Assembly: GCA_964397565.1 (NCBI GenBank)
Contig: CAYNJC010000030.1
Coordinates: forward strand, 1 to 57,000
Source: JAPLST01 sp964397565
Lineage (GTDB): Bacteria; Auribacterota; UBA3054; JAPLST01
DNA: 57,000 nt
Direction of reading: 5' to 3'
Shown here: positions 27,153 to 35,906 of the stretch, one piece after another
Numbering within the stretch: position 1 is the first letter of the stretch
Layout of the letters: every line of letters begins with the position of its first letter
Notes under the pieces: model-generated
Databases searched by the model: none
The model's input: the letters and a program-made list of their open reading frames with translations, nothing else
What the model was told of the DNA's origin: nothing
Made by a program: the position numbers and the translations under genes

Positions 27153-28346
27153 TTAGAGCAAGCCCTTTTGTTCAAGCAACGCGCGAATCTTGACCGTGTT
27201 GTCCAGCAACCGGCTGACGGATTCGTTGCGGTTGAACGAGTCGATGTACAAGGCGATGAAGCGCGAGGTGTCGACCGCGTGATACCATTCGCAGGTGAGG
27301 GCCTCCGGCGGCACGTACGTGCCGTTGGTGGCGTAAACCCGGCTGAAGACGCCGTCGGCGAAGGCCTCGTTGAAGCGCGCGACGCCGTCGGTAAACAGGG
27401 CAAAGGTGCACATGATATAATTTTTGCGCGCGCCCATGGCTTTCAGCTCGCGGCACACGCGCAAGGCTGTGTCGCCGGAGGAGAGCAGGTCATCAATGAT
27501 CACGACATCCTTGCCTTTGACCTCGCCGCCCATGAAACGGAATTCGGTGATCGGGCTGCGGCCGTTGACGATCCGCGACAAATCGCGATGTTTGTAGAAG
27601 ACCGCCAACTCGGTGTGAAATTGCTCGGCGAAATAGCGGCAACGTTCGAGCCCGCCCAAGTCCGGACTCGTCACCACCAAGTGCTCGTCGCCGATCCGGA
27701 AATCCGCCTCGGTACTCAGAATCGCCTTGATCTGCTGGTAATTGGCGTGCAAGTTCTCAAAGCCGTGATTGGGAATGGCATTCTGGACATGCGAATTGTG
27801 CGCGTCAATCGTCATGATGTTCTGCACCCCCAGAAAAATCAATTCCTGCAGGGACATGGCGCAATCGAGCGATTCGCGCCCGGCGATCTTGTGCTGGCGG
27901 CTCTCGTACAGCAGCGGCATGATGACGTTCATGCGATACCCCAGCCCGCGCGTCGCGGCAATCAGGCGCTTCAAATCCTGATAGTGCTCGTCCGGCGTCA
28001 TCGAGGACAGCTTGCCGTTGCGGGTGTAGGTGATGCCGCAATTGCCGACATCCGTGATGAAGTACAGATCGAAGCCGCGGATGGATTCGCGAATGATGCC
28101 TTTGCCCTCGCCGTTGCTGAAGCGCGGCGTATCGGCCTCGACGATGTAGGACGCGCGCAGAAAGCCGGGGCAATCCTCGTAACGCGGGCAGCGTTCGAGC
28201 ACGCGCTTGCGCTCGCGCACGAGCTGCCCGTCAATCAATTCCGCCAGCGCCCGGCCGCCCGGCGTGGTGATGATACCCACCGGCGCGGGCGGAATGTGCG
28301 GGAAATCATTGCAGGGCCGCCGGCCCCGTGATGGCGTCGCATTCAT
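27153..28346 (-). CDS. prs: Ribose-phosphate pyrophosphokinase, long form
   Basis: A 397-residue PRPP synthetase that makes phosphoribosyl pyrophosphate from ribose-5-phosphate and ATP for nucleotide, His and Trp synthesis. Visible blocks are LYESRQHKIAGRESLDC, TIDAHNSHVQNAIPN and the PRPP loop VVIIDDLLSSGDT. It is about 80 residues longer than the classic 315-residue enzyme and matches a long-form subgroup with an extended N-terminus. ATG 28346 is chosen over an upstream GTG (28355) because AAGGTG lies 6 bases before it. Confidence 0.88.
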   Translation of the reverse strand: MNATPSRGRRPCNDFPHIPPAPVGIITTPGGRALAELIDGQLVRERKRVLERCPRYEDCPGFLRASYIVEADTPRFSNGEGKGIIRESIRGFDLYFITDVGNCGITYTRNGKLSSMTPDEHYQDLKRLIAATRGLGYRMNVIMPLLYESRQHKIAGRESLDCAMSLQELIFLGVQNIMTIDAHNSHVQNAIPNHGFENLHANYQQIKAILSTEADFRIGDEHLVVTSPDLGGLERCRYFAEQFHTELAVFYKHRDLSRIVNGRSPITEFRFMGGEVKGKDVVIIDDLLSSGDTALRVCRELKAMGARKNYIMCTFALFTDGVARFNEAFADGVFSRVYATNGTYVPPEALTCEWYHAVDTSRFIALYIDSFNRNESVSRLLDNTVKIRALLEQKGLL

Positions 28347-28369
28347 ACTGCACACCTTAAGTCGGGTAA

Positions 28370-28402
28370 GGCCCGCACGCGGCGTCGTGCTGCCCGCGGG
28401 CC
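28370..28402 (-). other. GC-rich hairpin in the prs leader
   Basis: A perfect 7-bp inverted repeat (GGCCCGC/GCGGGCC) with a 19-base loop lies between the foldase stop and the prs ribosome-binding site. No T-run follows, so it is not a standard terminator. It could slow ribosomes or polymerase, or be chance in GC-rich DNA. Confidence 0.3.
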
Positions 28403-28421
28403 GTCAATCCGCGCGTCGACG

Positions 28422-30086
28422 CTAGTCCGCGTCAGACGGCGCGGGTGCCTTCATCAGCGACTCGCTGATCTTCACATTGCGCGCGGCCTGGCTGAACCAC
28501 AGGCCGTACAGCGTATTCTCTTGTTGCCGCGCGAGCTGCTCCTTGCGTTCGTCGGCATCCGTGTACATCAGGTCGAAATCAGCGTCAAGGTAGTCAACCG
28601 GGCAGGCCAGCAGATAGCCCTGCAGGCACGGCACGACCACCGCCGTGTTCTTAGGAAACGCAAACAAGCGCGCCACCATTTCCGCCGGCAACCCGGCGGC
28701 GCGAACGCTACTGCTGCGATCCAGCGGCAGGGTCATACTTGCGTGGTAGCCGCGCTGCGCGACCGCATTGGTGAAGGATGTTTGCGTCAAGTCCAGCGCG
28801 GCGCGCAATTGCTCGGCGCTGAAGCGCGCCGCATCCAGCGCGCGGCGCCGCACAATCTCCGCGCGCACCTTAGCCTTGACCTCACTGAGCTCCGGCAAGT
28901 ATTGCTCGCGCACATTGCGCACCAGAAAGAGAATATGACCGACGCCCGGCTCTTCGATCACATCGCTGACGTCGCCCGGGCGCATGCCGAGCGCGGTCTT
29001 GATCAGGGCATAGGCGTTGGTCATGCCCGGAATGGTGTCCTCCAGCGAGAGATTGCCCGGCTCAAGGAGCGCCATGCCGAGCGCGGTGGCCGTGGCCTTG
29101 AAGTACGCCGCCTTGCTATCGGCCGCGGCAATATTCGTGGCGACCAAGGCGAACGACAACTGCTCGCCGAGGTCATAGGCGCATTCACTGGCTAACTGCT
29201 GGCGCAGCTGTTGCTTAATCTCGCGCTGCACTTCGGCAAACGGGCGATAGCGCGGCTCGTCGCTTTCCACCGTGGCGTTCGTGTCCGCGGCCGCAACCGC
29301 GACCGCGTTGGTGATCAGGTAACGATCCTTGTTCTCCTCGTAGAACAGCTCGATTTCCTCGGCGTCCACCGTCACACTGCGCGGCTGAATCCGGGCGATG
29401 GCCACGAGCATGTCGGCCTGCGGCGGGACTTTGAAGTCGTCCTGATTCGTGTTGTAGAATGCCTCAAGTTCGTTGGTCGACACTTGGATGCCGGCCAGGT
29501 AATTCGAGTAGTCAAAGGGGACATACGCGAGTTTCACCAAGGTGCGGTCCGCCTCGTAGGCTTGGCGCAGCTCGTCCTCGGTCACCAGCATCGTGTTGGC
29601 CAGCGACTGGCGCAATTTGATGATCGCCAGCGTGTCGCGCAAATGCGCGTCAAACTCGCGCGCGCTCATGCGCCCGGCCATGCGCATGATCAACTGGCGG
29701 TACGCCATGGCGTCAAACTCGCCGCCGCGGAAAAAGACGTTCTGCACAAAGCGCGCGAGCTCATCGTCGCTGACGACCACGCCGCTCTTCTTGGCCGCCC
29801 GCGTCTGAATCAGCCGCCGCCAACCCTCCATCTCGAGTTCCTTGGTCTGGTTCAGCAGCTCGCGCGGCACATTGTTCAATTGCAGCTCGATCTCCGCGCC
29901 GCGAATCGCCTGGGCCAACTGCTCGCTGGTGACCTGTTCGTCGCCAATCTGCCCGACCAGTTTGGCGTGCGTGGCGGTCGGCGCCAAGTTGCCTGACTTC
30001 GCGCCCCAGAAGACAAAGGTCATGACGACGACGACCAAAATGATCCACAAGACAACCCGTTGCGAACGCCGAAATAATGCTAACAT
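28422..30086 (-). CDS. PpiD/SurA-like periplasmic foldase
   Basis: A 554-residue protein with one N-terminal membrane anchor (VVLWIILVVVVMTFVFWG, about 10-27), a SurA-N/PpiD-like helical region about 45-200, and a degenerate parvulin-type segment (GMRPGDVSDVIEEPGVGHI). This is the PpiD layout: an inner-membrane chaperone at the periplasmic side helping newly exported proteins. The rotamase core is poorly conserved, so chaperone rather than isomerase activity is likely. The start has GGAG 8 bases upstream. It follows leuD by 18 bases and so belongs to the same unit. Confidence 0.75.
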   Translation of the reverse strand: MLALFRRSQRVVLWIILVVVVMTFVFWGAKSGNLAPTATHAKLVGQIGDEQVTSEQLAQAIRGAEIELQLNNVPRELLNQTKELEMEGWRRLIQTRAAKKSGVVVSDDELARFVQNVFFRGGEFDAMAYRQLIMRMAGRMSAREFDAHLRDTLAIIKLRQSLANTMLVTEDELRQAYEADRTLVKLAYVPFDYSNYLAGIQVSTNELEAFYNTNQDDFKVPPQADMLVAIARIQPRSVTVDAEEIELFYEENKDRYLITNAVAVAAADTNATVESDEPRYRPFAEVQREIKQQLRQQLASECAYDLGEQLSFALVATNIAAADSKAAYFKATATALGMALLEPGNLSLEDTIPGMTNAYALIKTALGMRPGDVSDVIEEPGVGHILFLVRNVREQYLPELSEVKAKVRAEIVRRRALDAARFSAEQLRAALDLTQTSFTNAVAQRGYHASMTLPLDRSSSVRAAGLPAEMVARLFAFPKNTAVVVPCLQGYLLACPVDYLDADFDLMYTDADERKEQLARQQENTLYGLWFSQAARNVKISESLMKAPAPSDAD

Positions 30087-30104
30087 ATGTTCTCCATCTC
30101 CCCG

Positions 30105-30644
30105 TCAATTAACGTGCAGCATGCCGCGCGCACGCGCATAAGCGAAAATACCGCCTGCATCTATCACATCCTGGGCGGCGCCCAACGGCGCCAGCGCGAA
30201 CACCGCGCCACGGGCCTCATGCCGCAGTGTCTGGGCGGCGAGGTCGAGCATAACGGTGTCGCCGGTCTTGACTGTCTCACACAACCGCGCGCGGCATTCG
30301 ACCGGGTACAACTCGCCGGTGGCAATGCAATTGCGGAAGAAAATGCGCGCAAACGATGCGGCCACCACCACTTTGACGCCGGCCGCGCCCAGCGCCACCG
30401 GTGCGTGCTCGCGCGACGAGCCGCAGCCGAAATTCCGGCCGGCAATGAGAATGGGATAGTCGGTCTGGTACGCGCCCGGCTGCATAAACGCCCGGCAGGC
30501 GTTCGGCAAGCCGGCCAAGGCATGGCGCCCCAGCTCGCGATATTCTGCCGCAATCGTCGGCACCAGATTCAGATACTGGGCCGGAATGATCTGATCCGTG
30601 TCAATGTTGTCACCCAGGACAAATGCTGCGCCGGTGATGATCAT
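30105..30644 (-). CDS. leuD: 3-isopropylmalate dehydratase small subunit
   Basis: A 179-residue swivel-domain subunit of isopropylmalate isomerase (leucine synthesis). Typical blocks are GDNIDTDQIIPAQYL near the N-terminus and FGCGSSREHAP at the active site. The short length fits the archaeal-type LeuD that pairs with a LeuC of about 420-430 residues, as here. The ATG at 30644 overlaps the leuC stop (ATGA), coupling the two subunits. Confidence 0.93.
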   Translation of the reverse strand: MIITGAAFVLGDNIDTDQIIPAQYLNLVPTIAAEYRELGRHALAGLPNACRAFMQPGAYQTDYPILIAGRNFGCGSSREHAPVALGAAGVKVVVAASFARIFFRNCIATGELYPVECRARLCETVKTGDTVMLDLAAQTLRHEARGAVFALAPLGAAQDVIDAGGIFAYARARGMLHVN

Positions 30645-31942
30645 GCGAGGTACTCGCGCGGATCGGTGATCGCGCCCTGGATGGCCGAGGCGGCCACGGT
30701 ATACGGCGAGGCCAGATAGATGCCGGCGCTCGTGGAGCCCATCCGCCCGGGGAAATTGCGGTTGGTGGTCGAAATCACGATTTCGTTTCCGGTCACGCGA
30801 CCAAACGTGTCGCTCGGCCCGCCCAGGCAGGCGGCGCAACTTGGCGGCGCGAGCGGCAGGCAGCCGGCCTCCTCAAAAATCCTGGTCAAGGGCTGGCCGG
30901 CGTGGCGCGTCGTCGCCAAGGCGTCCTTGACTTCGACCGTGGCCGGCACGAGATAGGTGGGCACGCGCACGGTGCGGCCGGCCAGAATTTGCGCGGCGGC
31001 CACGAAATCGGACAGTTTGCCGCCGGTGCACGAGCCGATGTAGGCTTGATCAATCTTGGTGCCGGCAACGGCGCGCGCCGTCGCATACTTGTCGGGCGAG
31101 TGCGGCTGGGCGACGGCCGGCTCGAGCGCGGTGACATCAATGCTATGCTCGCTGAAGTACTGCGCGTCGGCATCGCTGCGCTCTTCAACAAACGGCACGG
31201 ACGTGCGGGCGGTAACATAGGTGCGGGTGGTGGCATCGGCGGCGATGATGCCATTCTTACCGCCGGCCTCAATCGCCATGTTGCAGATGGTCATGCGGTC
31301 TTCCATCGTCATGGCCTCGACGCAGCTTCCGCAAAATTCCATGGCGCGATAGGTGGCGCCATCCACGCCGATCAAACCAATGATCCGCAGAATCACATCC
31401 TTGGCCATCAGATACGGCGGCAGCGCGCCGTCCAGCACGAAGCGCATGCTGGCCGGCACTTTCAGCAATAACGTGCCGGTGCCCAGCACGAAACCCGCGT
31501 CAGTATTGCCGATCCCGGTGGCGAATTCGCCGAAGGCGCCGGCGGTGCAGGTGTGCGAGTCGGTGCCCAACAAAATTTCACCGGGGCGGCAGTGGCCTTC
31601 CTGCGCCAAGGCCACATGGCAGACGCCCTTGTAGGCCGTGGTTTGCGGATCGTAGAAAAACGGCAACTGCTGCTGCTGCGCGAACGCGCGCAAGAGGTCC
31701 ACATTGCGGTGGCACATCGTGTCCGTGGTGAAGATGTAGTGGTCGGGAATGAGCACGACTTTGTCGCGCGCAAAGACCATGGCGTCCTTGCCGAACTCGC
31801 GTTCGAAGACGCCGATCGTGCCCGGGCCGCAGACATCGTGGGTCATCAGCACATCCACGCTCACCCAGACGTTGTCGCCGGGCGCCACGTGGCTGCGCTG
31901 CGCATGCCGGGCGAAAATCTTCTCCGTGAGGGTCAAGCCCAT
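30641..31942 (-). CDS. leuC: 3-isopropylmalate dehydratase large subunit (LeuC type II / homoaconitase-like)
   Basis: A 433-residue aconitase-family protein that isomerises 2- to 3-isopropylmalate. The 4Fe-4S ligands lie in IGSCTGGKLSD and SCAACLGG. The substrate and cofactor segments TDSHTCTAGAFGEFATGIG and TTNRNFPGRMGS are intact. The start used is ATG 31942; a TTG three codons upstream is the other option. No leuA or leuB is in the window. A sigma70 promoter lies 42 bases upstream, and this appears to be the first gene of the long operon running to 6287. Confidence 0.94.
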   Translation of the reverse strand: MGLTLTEKIFARHAQRSHVAPGDNVWVSVDVLMTHDVCGPGTIGVFEREFGKDAMVFARDKVVLIPDHYIFTTDTMCHRNVDLLRAFAQQQQLPFFYDPQTTAYKGVCHVALAQEGHCRPGEILLGTDSHTCTAGAFGEFATGIGNTDAGFVLGTGTLLLKVPASMRFVLDGALPPYLMAKDVILRIIGLIGVDGATYRAMEFCGSCVEAMTMEDRMTICNMAIEAGGKNGIIAADATTRTYVTARTSVPFVEERSDADAQYFSEHSIDVTALEPAVAQPHSPDKYATARAVAGTKIDQAYIGSCTGGKLSDFVAAAQILAGRTVRVPTYLVPATVEVKDALATTRHAGQPLTRIFEEAGCLPLAPPSCAACLGGPSDTFGRVTGNEIVISTTNRNFPGRMGSTSAGIYLASPYTVAASAIQGAITDPREYLA

Positions 31943-31983
31943 AGTCGTCAATGGTTACATACAAGCATTACCAATAGTATGGT

Positions 31984-32012
31984 ATTGTAGCGATTCCGGC
32001 CGCGAAAGTCAA
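31984..32012 (-). promoter_or_regulatory. Sigma70-type promoter of leuC and the long operon
   Basis: On the minus strand: TTGACT (32007-32012), a 17-base spacer, then TACAAT (31984-31989). The predicted start, about 31977, gives a leader of some 35 bases before the leuC ATG. No leader peptide or T-box-like structure is evident in so short a leader. Confidence 0.65.
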
Positions 32013-32152
32013 AAGCCCGGATTCGGCGACGCGAGCTGAAACCCGCGTTGGGTTGACTGCACATGACTGTCGCTGCCGCGCCCTTGCTCGGTATTCGGCT
32101 GCTTGGAGTCCCGCCAGCGGCGGGGTCGTGGGGGTTTCTGCATGCAAAGAAT

Positions 32153-32220
32153 GTGGGAGCCGCCTCCGTGCGGCGAATGCAGCGTATACAGCAGATTCGC
32201 GACACGGAGGTCGCTCCCAC
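32153..32220. repeat. REP-like inverted pair (BIME-type element)
   Basis: Two 26-base arms (32153-32178 and, inverted, 32195-32220) match at 22 positions. Each arm starts GTGGGAGC and folds into a 5-bp stem with loop CTCCGT. The stem is GCCGC/GCGGC in the left arm and GCGAC/GTCGC in the right arm. The four differences are two compensatory base-pair changes. A head of GTGGGAG plus a hairpin is the architecture of REP sequences such as those of Pseudomonas. No RAYT transposase is in the window. Confidence 0.75.
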
Positions 32221-32317
32221 TTTGCAGTAACAAGCCGGCAGCCGCGGCAAACTCGGCGGGGAGCAACAACACAAACAAACAGCCGGATCTGGGAAAAGCG
32301 CGGCGCCGATCGCAGAC

Positions 32318-32346
32318 TTGACAAGCACGGCGCGCCGCGCTATCAT
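32318..32346 (+). promoter_or_regulatory. Sigma70-type promoter of the TPR gene, leaderless spacing
   Basis: A consensus TTGACA (32318-32323), a 17-base spacer and TATCAT (32341-32346). The predicted transcription start is about 32353, one base before the ATG at 32354. Confidence 0.65.
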
Positions 32347-32353
32347 GGAGAGT

Positions 32354-32980
32354 ATGACGACCCGCGGCACATTGGAACAGCATCTGGCGAACGGCAATCA
32401 GCACATCGCCGACGGCGACAGCCGGCGGGCGCGCTCATGCTTTGCGCGCGCCGTCGAAGTCGCGCCGCGCAGCGCGGCGGCGTTGGATGGCCTGGCCTGG
32501 ACGTATTATCTGGACGGTGACCATGCGCGCGCCAAAGAATTGCTCGAACGCGCGATTCACTGCGATCCGGCGTTTGCCGAGGCCTACACGGATCTCGGCT
32601 GCGTCCTGCATGAGCTGGGCGAATTCAAGGAAGCGGAGCGGTTGCACAAGCATTGTTTGCGGCTGCAGCCCGACCGGCATGACGCACACTTCAATCTGGG
32701 TTTGTTGTATATCCGCATGCAACGCTACCACGATGCCGAACACGCCTTGGTGCGGGCGACCCAATGCGTGCCGCCGCAGCCCGACAGTTTTCAAGCCTTG
32801 GGCGAAGTGAAATTGTTGCAGCAGGATTTTGCCGGCGCGTGCGTGGCGCTGGAGGCGTGCCTGGCGCTGGAGGCCGACAATATTGAAGCTGATTTATTGC
32901 TGACGTATGCGCGCTATGAACAGCGCGGTGCGGCGCCGAAGAAGCCACGCCGCGGCCGGCCGCGGCGCGCGAAAGAGTAA
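32354..32980 (+). CDS. TPR-repeat protein with basic AT-hook-like tail
   Basis: A 208-residue protein, and the only plus-strand gene. About five tetratricopeptide-like repeats cover residues 5-185; units such as AEAYTDLGCVLHELGEFKEAE and DAHFNLGLLYIRMQRYHDAE are clear. The C-terminus PKKPRRGRPRRAKE is strongly basic and contains an RGRP AT-hook core, so contact with nucleic acid is possible. ATG 32354 is chosen because the ATG at 32345 lies inside the -10 box. GGAG precedes 32354 by only three bases. Function unknown; TPRs usually bind proteins. Confidence 0.8.
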   Translation: MTTRGTLEQHLANGNQHIADGDSRRARSCFARAVEVAPRSAAALDGLAWTYYLDGDHARAKELLERAIHCDPAFAEAYTDLGCVLHELGEFKEAERLHKHCLRLQPDRHDAHFNLGLLYIRMQRYHDAEHALVRATQCVPPQPDSFQALGEVKLLQQDFAGACVALEACLALEADNIEADLLLTYARYEQRGAAPKKPRRGRPRRAKE

Positions 32981-32983
32981 GTC

Positions 32984-33075
32984 GATAACCGGTGATCGGT
33001 GGTCGGTGCGCCGGTGCGTCAGTGCGTCAGTGATCGGTGATCGGTAATCGATGAACGATGAACGATGAACGATGC
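32984..33075 (+). repeat. Heptamer array between convergent TPR and regulator genes
   Basis: About 90 bases of degenerate 7-base units, GTGATCG-like on the left, changing to three exact ATGAACG units on the right, with two 8-base units in the middle. It fills the whole gap between two converging genes. No hairpin terminator is visible. Confidence 0.75.
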
Positions 33076-34440
33076 TTATGAATTATCGAGGCCGTAGCGC
33101 TTGAGTTTGTTGTACAAGCTGCGGCGCGACATGCCCAGTTGCTCGGCGGCCTTGGTGCGATTGCCGCCGCAGGCCAGCATGGCTTGGACAATCAAGTCGC
33201 GTTCGGCCTGTTCGAGCATGGTTAGTTGTTCGCCGTTGACGGTGTGCGGCGCTGCCTCGCCGCGAATGTGGGCCGGCAGGACGTCCGGCGCAACCATGTC
33301 GCCGACCGTCAGAATGACGGCGCGCTCGATTGCATTCTCGAGCTCGCGCACGTTACCGGGCCAGTCATAGCGCAAGAGCGCCTGGGTCGCCTCGGGCGTG
33401 AAGCCGCGAATGGCGCGGCGGTTCTTGCGCACGTACATGGCGAGAAAGTGGTCGGCCAACATGGGAATTTCCTCGATCCGGTCGCGCAGCGGCGGCAGAT
33501 GAATTGGCACGACGCTCAGGCGGAAAAACAAATCCTTGCGAAAACTGCCTTTTTCGATGGCCTGCTTGAGCTCGTGATTGGTGGCGGCCACGATGCGCAC
33601 ATCCACGGCAATGGTGTCAACGGCGCCGAGGCGCTCGAAGGTGCCGGACTGCAGCACGCGCAGGATTTTGGCCTGGGTCGTCGGGGCCATGTCGCCAATT
33701 TCATCCAGGAACAGGGTGCCGTGGTGCGCCAGTTCGAAGCGGCCGCGGCGCTGTTCATGGGCGCCGGTGAACGCGCCGCGCTCGTGGCCGAACAGCTCCG
33801 ATTCGAGCAGTTGTTCATGCAGCGCCGCGCAGTTGACTTTGATGAAGGGCTTGTCGGCGCGCGTGCTCAAGCGTTGAATCATGTCGGCAATGATTTCCTT
33901 GCCGGTGCCGCTTTCGCCGGTGATCAAGACCGAGGCATCGCTGGGCGCGACGCGCGTGACGGTGTCAAGAATATCGGCCATCAGCGGGCTTTTCCAGATC
34001 ATGCCGACGGCGGCCTGGAGGACATCGCCGGACGGGGCGGGCACATCGGCGCGCTTGAGATCACCGAAATGCAGGCCGTTTTCGACGGCGTGCTGGACAT
34101 CATTAATATCGACCGGTTTTTCGAGGTAGTCATAGGCGCCGTTCTTGATTGCCTCAATGGCCGACTGAATCGAGCCGTGGGCGGTCATCATCAAGACCGG
34201 CACATGCGCATCGAAGACGCGAATGGCCTTCAAGGCAGCCATGCCATCCAGTTCCGGCATGCGCAAGTCCATGATGATCAGGGCCGGCTTTTCGCGTTTG
34301 GCGGTCTCGACGGCGGCCCGGCCGTCGGACACTTCCAGCGTGCTGTAGCCCAGATTTTGCAGGCAGGCGCGCAGCATGGTGCGGTGGCTCAGCTCGTCAT
34401 CGGCGATTAAAATCCAGGCGGTGCGGGCTGTTTTACTCAT
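33076..34440 (-). CDS. Sigma54-dependent NtrC-family response regulator
   Basis: A 454-residue regulator: receiver domain (1-120, phospho-acceptor D58 in IIMDLRMPELDG), AAA+ sigma54-activation domain (about 150-385) and Fis-type helix-turn-helix (RTKAAEQLGMSRRSLYNKLKRYG). Walker A is GESGTGKE and the sigma54 contact loop GAFTGA is intact, so it should activate sigma54 RNA polymerase. It pairs with the histidine kinase upstream by an ATGA overlap. Targets are unknown; I saw no convincing -24/-12 promoter in the window. Confidence 0.93.
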   Translation of the reverse strand: MSKTARTAWILIADDELSHRTMLRACLQNLGYSTLEVSDGRAAVETAKREKPALIIMDLRMPELDGMAALKAIRVFDAHVPVLMMTAHGSIQSAIEAIKNGAYDYLEKPVDINDVQHAVENGLHFGDLKRADVPAPSGDVLQAAVGMIWKSPLMADILDTVTRVAPSDASVLITGESGTGKEIIADMIQRLSTRADKPFIKVNCAALHEQLLESELFGHERGAFTGAHEQRRGRFELAHHGTLFLDEIGDMAPTTQAKILRVLQSGTFERLGAVDTIAVDVRIVAATNHELKQAIEKGSFRKDLFFRLSVVPIHLPPLRDRIEEIPMLADHFLAMYVRKNRRAIRGFTPEATQALLRYDWPGNVRELENAIERAVILTVGDMVAPDVLPAHIRGEAAPHTVNGEQLTMLEQAERDLIVQAMLACGGNRTKAAEQLGMSRRSLYNKLKRYGLDNS

Positions 34441-35900
34441 AGTACCTCGTCGCGTGATAGCGGCAACTCGATGTGAAATGCCGTGCCTTTATTCACCTCG
34501 CTTTCGACCCGAATCGTGGCGTTGTGCTCGGCGATGATATTGTCAACCGTGGCCAAGCCGAGGCCGGTGCCTTTCGGCTTGGTGGTGAAGAACGGTTCGA
34601 AGATTTGGGTGAGGAGTTCCTTGGGAATGCCCTTGCCGGTGTCGCGCACGGTCAGCTGCAGCGTGTCGGGCGTGGCGCACAGCACCTCGACATACATCGA
34701 GCCGCCGTTGGGCATGGCGTCAATCGCGTTGATCAGCAGATTGAGCAGGGCCTGGGTCATGAGATTGCGGTCGAGCGGAATGCGCGGCAGGTGCGGGGGA
34801 ATATGCGAGACCAGCGCGATATTGCGATGCGTGGCGTCGGCGCGCACCAGCCGGCAGGCGTTTTCAATAATCGGGCGAATATCGCTGGCCTGGGTGTGGG
34901 CCTCGACCGGGCGGCTGAATTCAAGCATGCTGGTGATGACCGAATTGAGCCGGTCCACTTCGCTGATGACCAGATCGGCGTACTGGCACAAATTGGCGTT
35001 GTTGGCCAGCGCGGCGTGTTTGCGAAAGAGCTGGGTGAAGCCGCGAATCGAACTGAGCGGATTGCGCAGTTCATGGGCCATGGTGGCAGCCATGCGGCCG
35101 AGGGTGGCCAGGCGATCGGAGCGGCGCAAGCCCTGCAGCAGGCGTTGATTGTCGGCGCGCGCTTGGGCCAGGGCCAGGGCGGTGCTGCGATGTTGCTGCA
35201 TGCTGATGCTGATGTAGACCAGCGACGAGCTGAGGAAAAAGAGAATCAGGCCGAGCGAGAGCACATGCAAAATGGCCTGGCGTGTGATGGCCTCCACATC
35301 GCTGGTGGGCAGGCCGACAATCGCCAGCGGCATTGAGGCGACCGAGCGAATGCCGGGCAGCATGACGTCCAGTGTGCGTGGTCGGCCGCTGCGGCGCAAG
35401 AAGACTTGGTAGAAACGAAAGGTGCGTTTGCCGATCCGGTCGCTGTTGTCCAGCAACAAGGGCTTAATCACGACCAGGCAGCGTGCGTTCCCGGGCTGGC
35501 TGACGTAGCCCCAATCATAAGGCTGGGTGGCCAGGCGCGTGTAGAGCGAGGTGAGCGCGCCGCGGTAGTAGCTGCGCTCGCCGTGCTGGTCGGCGCAGTA
35601 GACCGTCAAGGAAGGATCGACGAAGGCAAAGAAATCAAGGTCGGCGCGCGCGCGTGTGTCACGGATCAGTTCGTGCAGTTTGTGCGTTTTCCAGACGGAC
35701 GGGCCACTCAGGCCGGCGCGGACGGAGGCCTCGAACGCGCTGATCAGGGTCAGCCCTTCGCGCACCAGTGACTGTTCGAGCCGCTGGCGCATGCGCCAAT
35801 AATAGGTAAAGGAATAGACCGCGATCACGGCCGTCAGCGTCGCGACGATCAGCGCAAAGCCCAAGGTGGGAAAGTGCGTTTTCGGAAGTGAGAGGTGCAC
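34437..35900 (-). CDS. Membrane sensor histidine kinase (NtrB/ZraS-type)
   Basis: A 487-residue kinase with two membrane helices (about 13-33 and 212-232) bracketing a 180-residue extracytoplasmic sensor of unrecognised type. The phospho-histidine lies in MAATMAHELRNPLSSIRGF, and the ATPase has DTGKGIP and GTGLGLA. It is the cognate kinase of the sigma54 regulator that overlaps its 3' end. The start is GTG 35900 with no Shine-Dalgarno sequence. An extended -10 box ends 6 bases upstream, so the mRNA probably starts at the GTG itself. Confidence 0.88.
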   Translation of the reverse strand: MHLSLPKTHFPTLGFALIVATLTAVIAVYSFTYYWRMRQRLEQSLVREGLTLISAFEASVRAGLSGPSVWKTHKLHELIRDTRARADLDFFAFVDPSLTVYCADQHGERSYYRGALTSLYTRLATQPYDWGYVSQPGNARCLVVIKPLLLDNSDRIGKRTFRFYQVFLRRSGRPRTLDVMLPGIRSVASMPLAIVGLPTSDVEAITRQAILHVLSLGLILFFLSSSLVYISISMQQHRSTALALAQARADNQRLLQGLRRSDRLATLGRMAATMAHELRNPLSSIRGFTQLFRKHAALANNANLCQYADLVISEVDRLNSVITSMLEFSRPVEAHTQASDIRPIIENACRLVRADATHRNIALVSHIPPHLPRIPLDRNLMTQALLNLLINAIDAMPNGGSMYVEVLCATPDTLQLTVRDTGKGIPKELLTQIFEPFFTTKPKGTGLGLATVDNIIAEHNATIRVESEVNKGTAFHIELPLSRDEVL

Positions 35901-35906
35901 GTGAAT

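Larger units (their letters stand above)
31943..32353. other. Divergent intergenic region between leuC and the TPR gene
   Basis: This 411-base gap is the only stretch over 300 bases without a gene. It contains the leuC promoter (31984-32012), a short hairpin CCCGCC-AGC-GGCGGG (32110-32124), a REP-like inverted pair (32153-32220) and the promoter of the TPR gene (32318-32346). I see no tRNA or other RNA gene in it. Confidence 0.7.
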
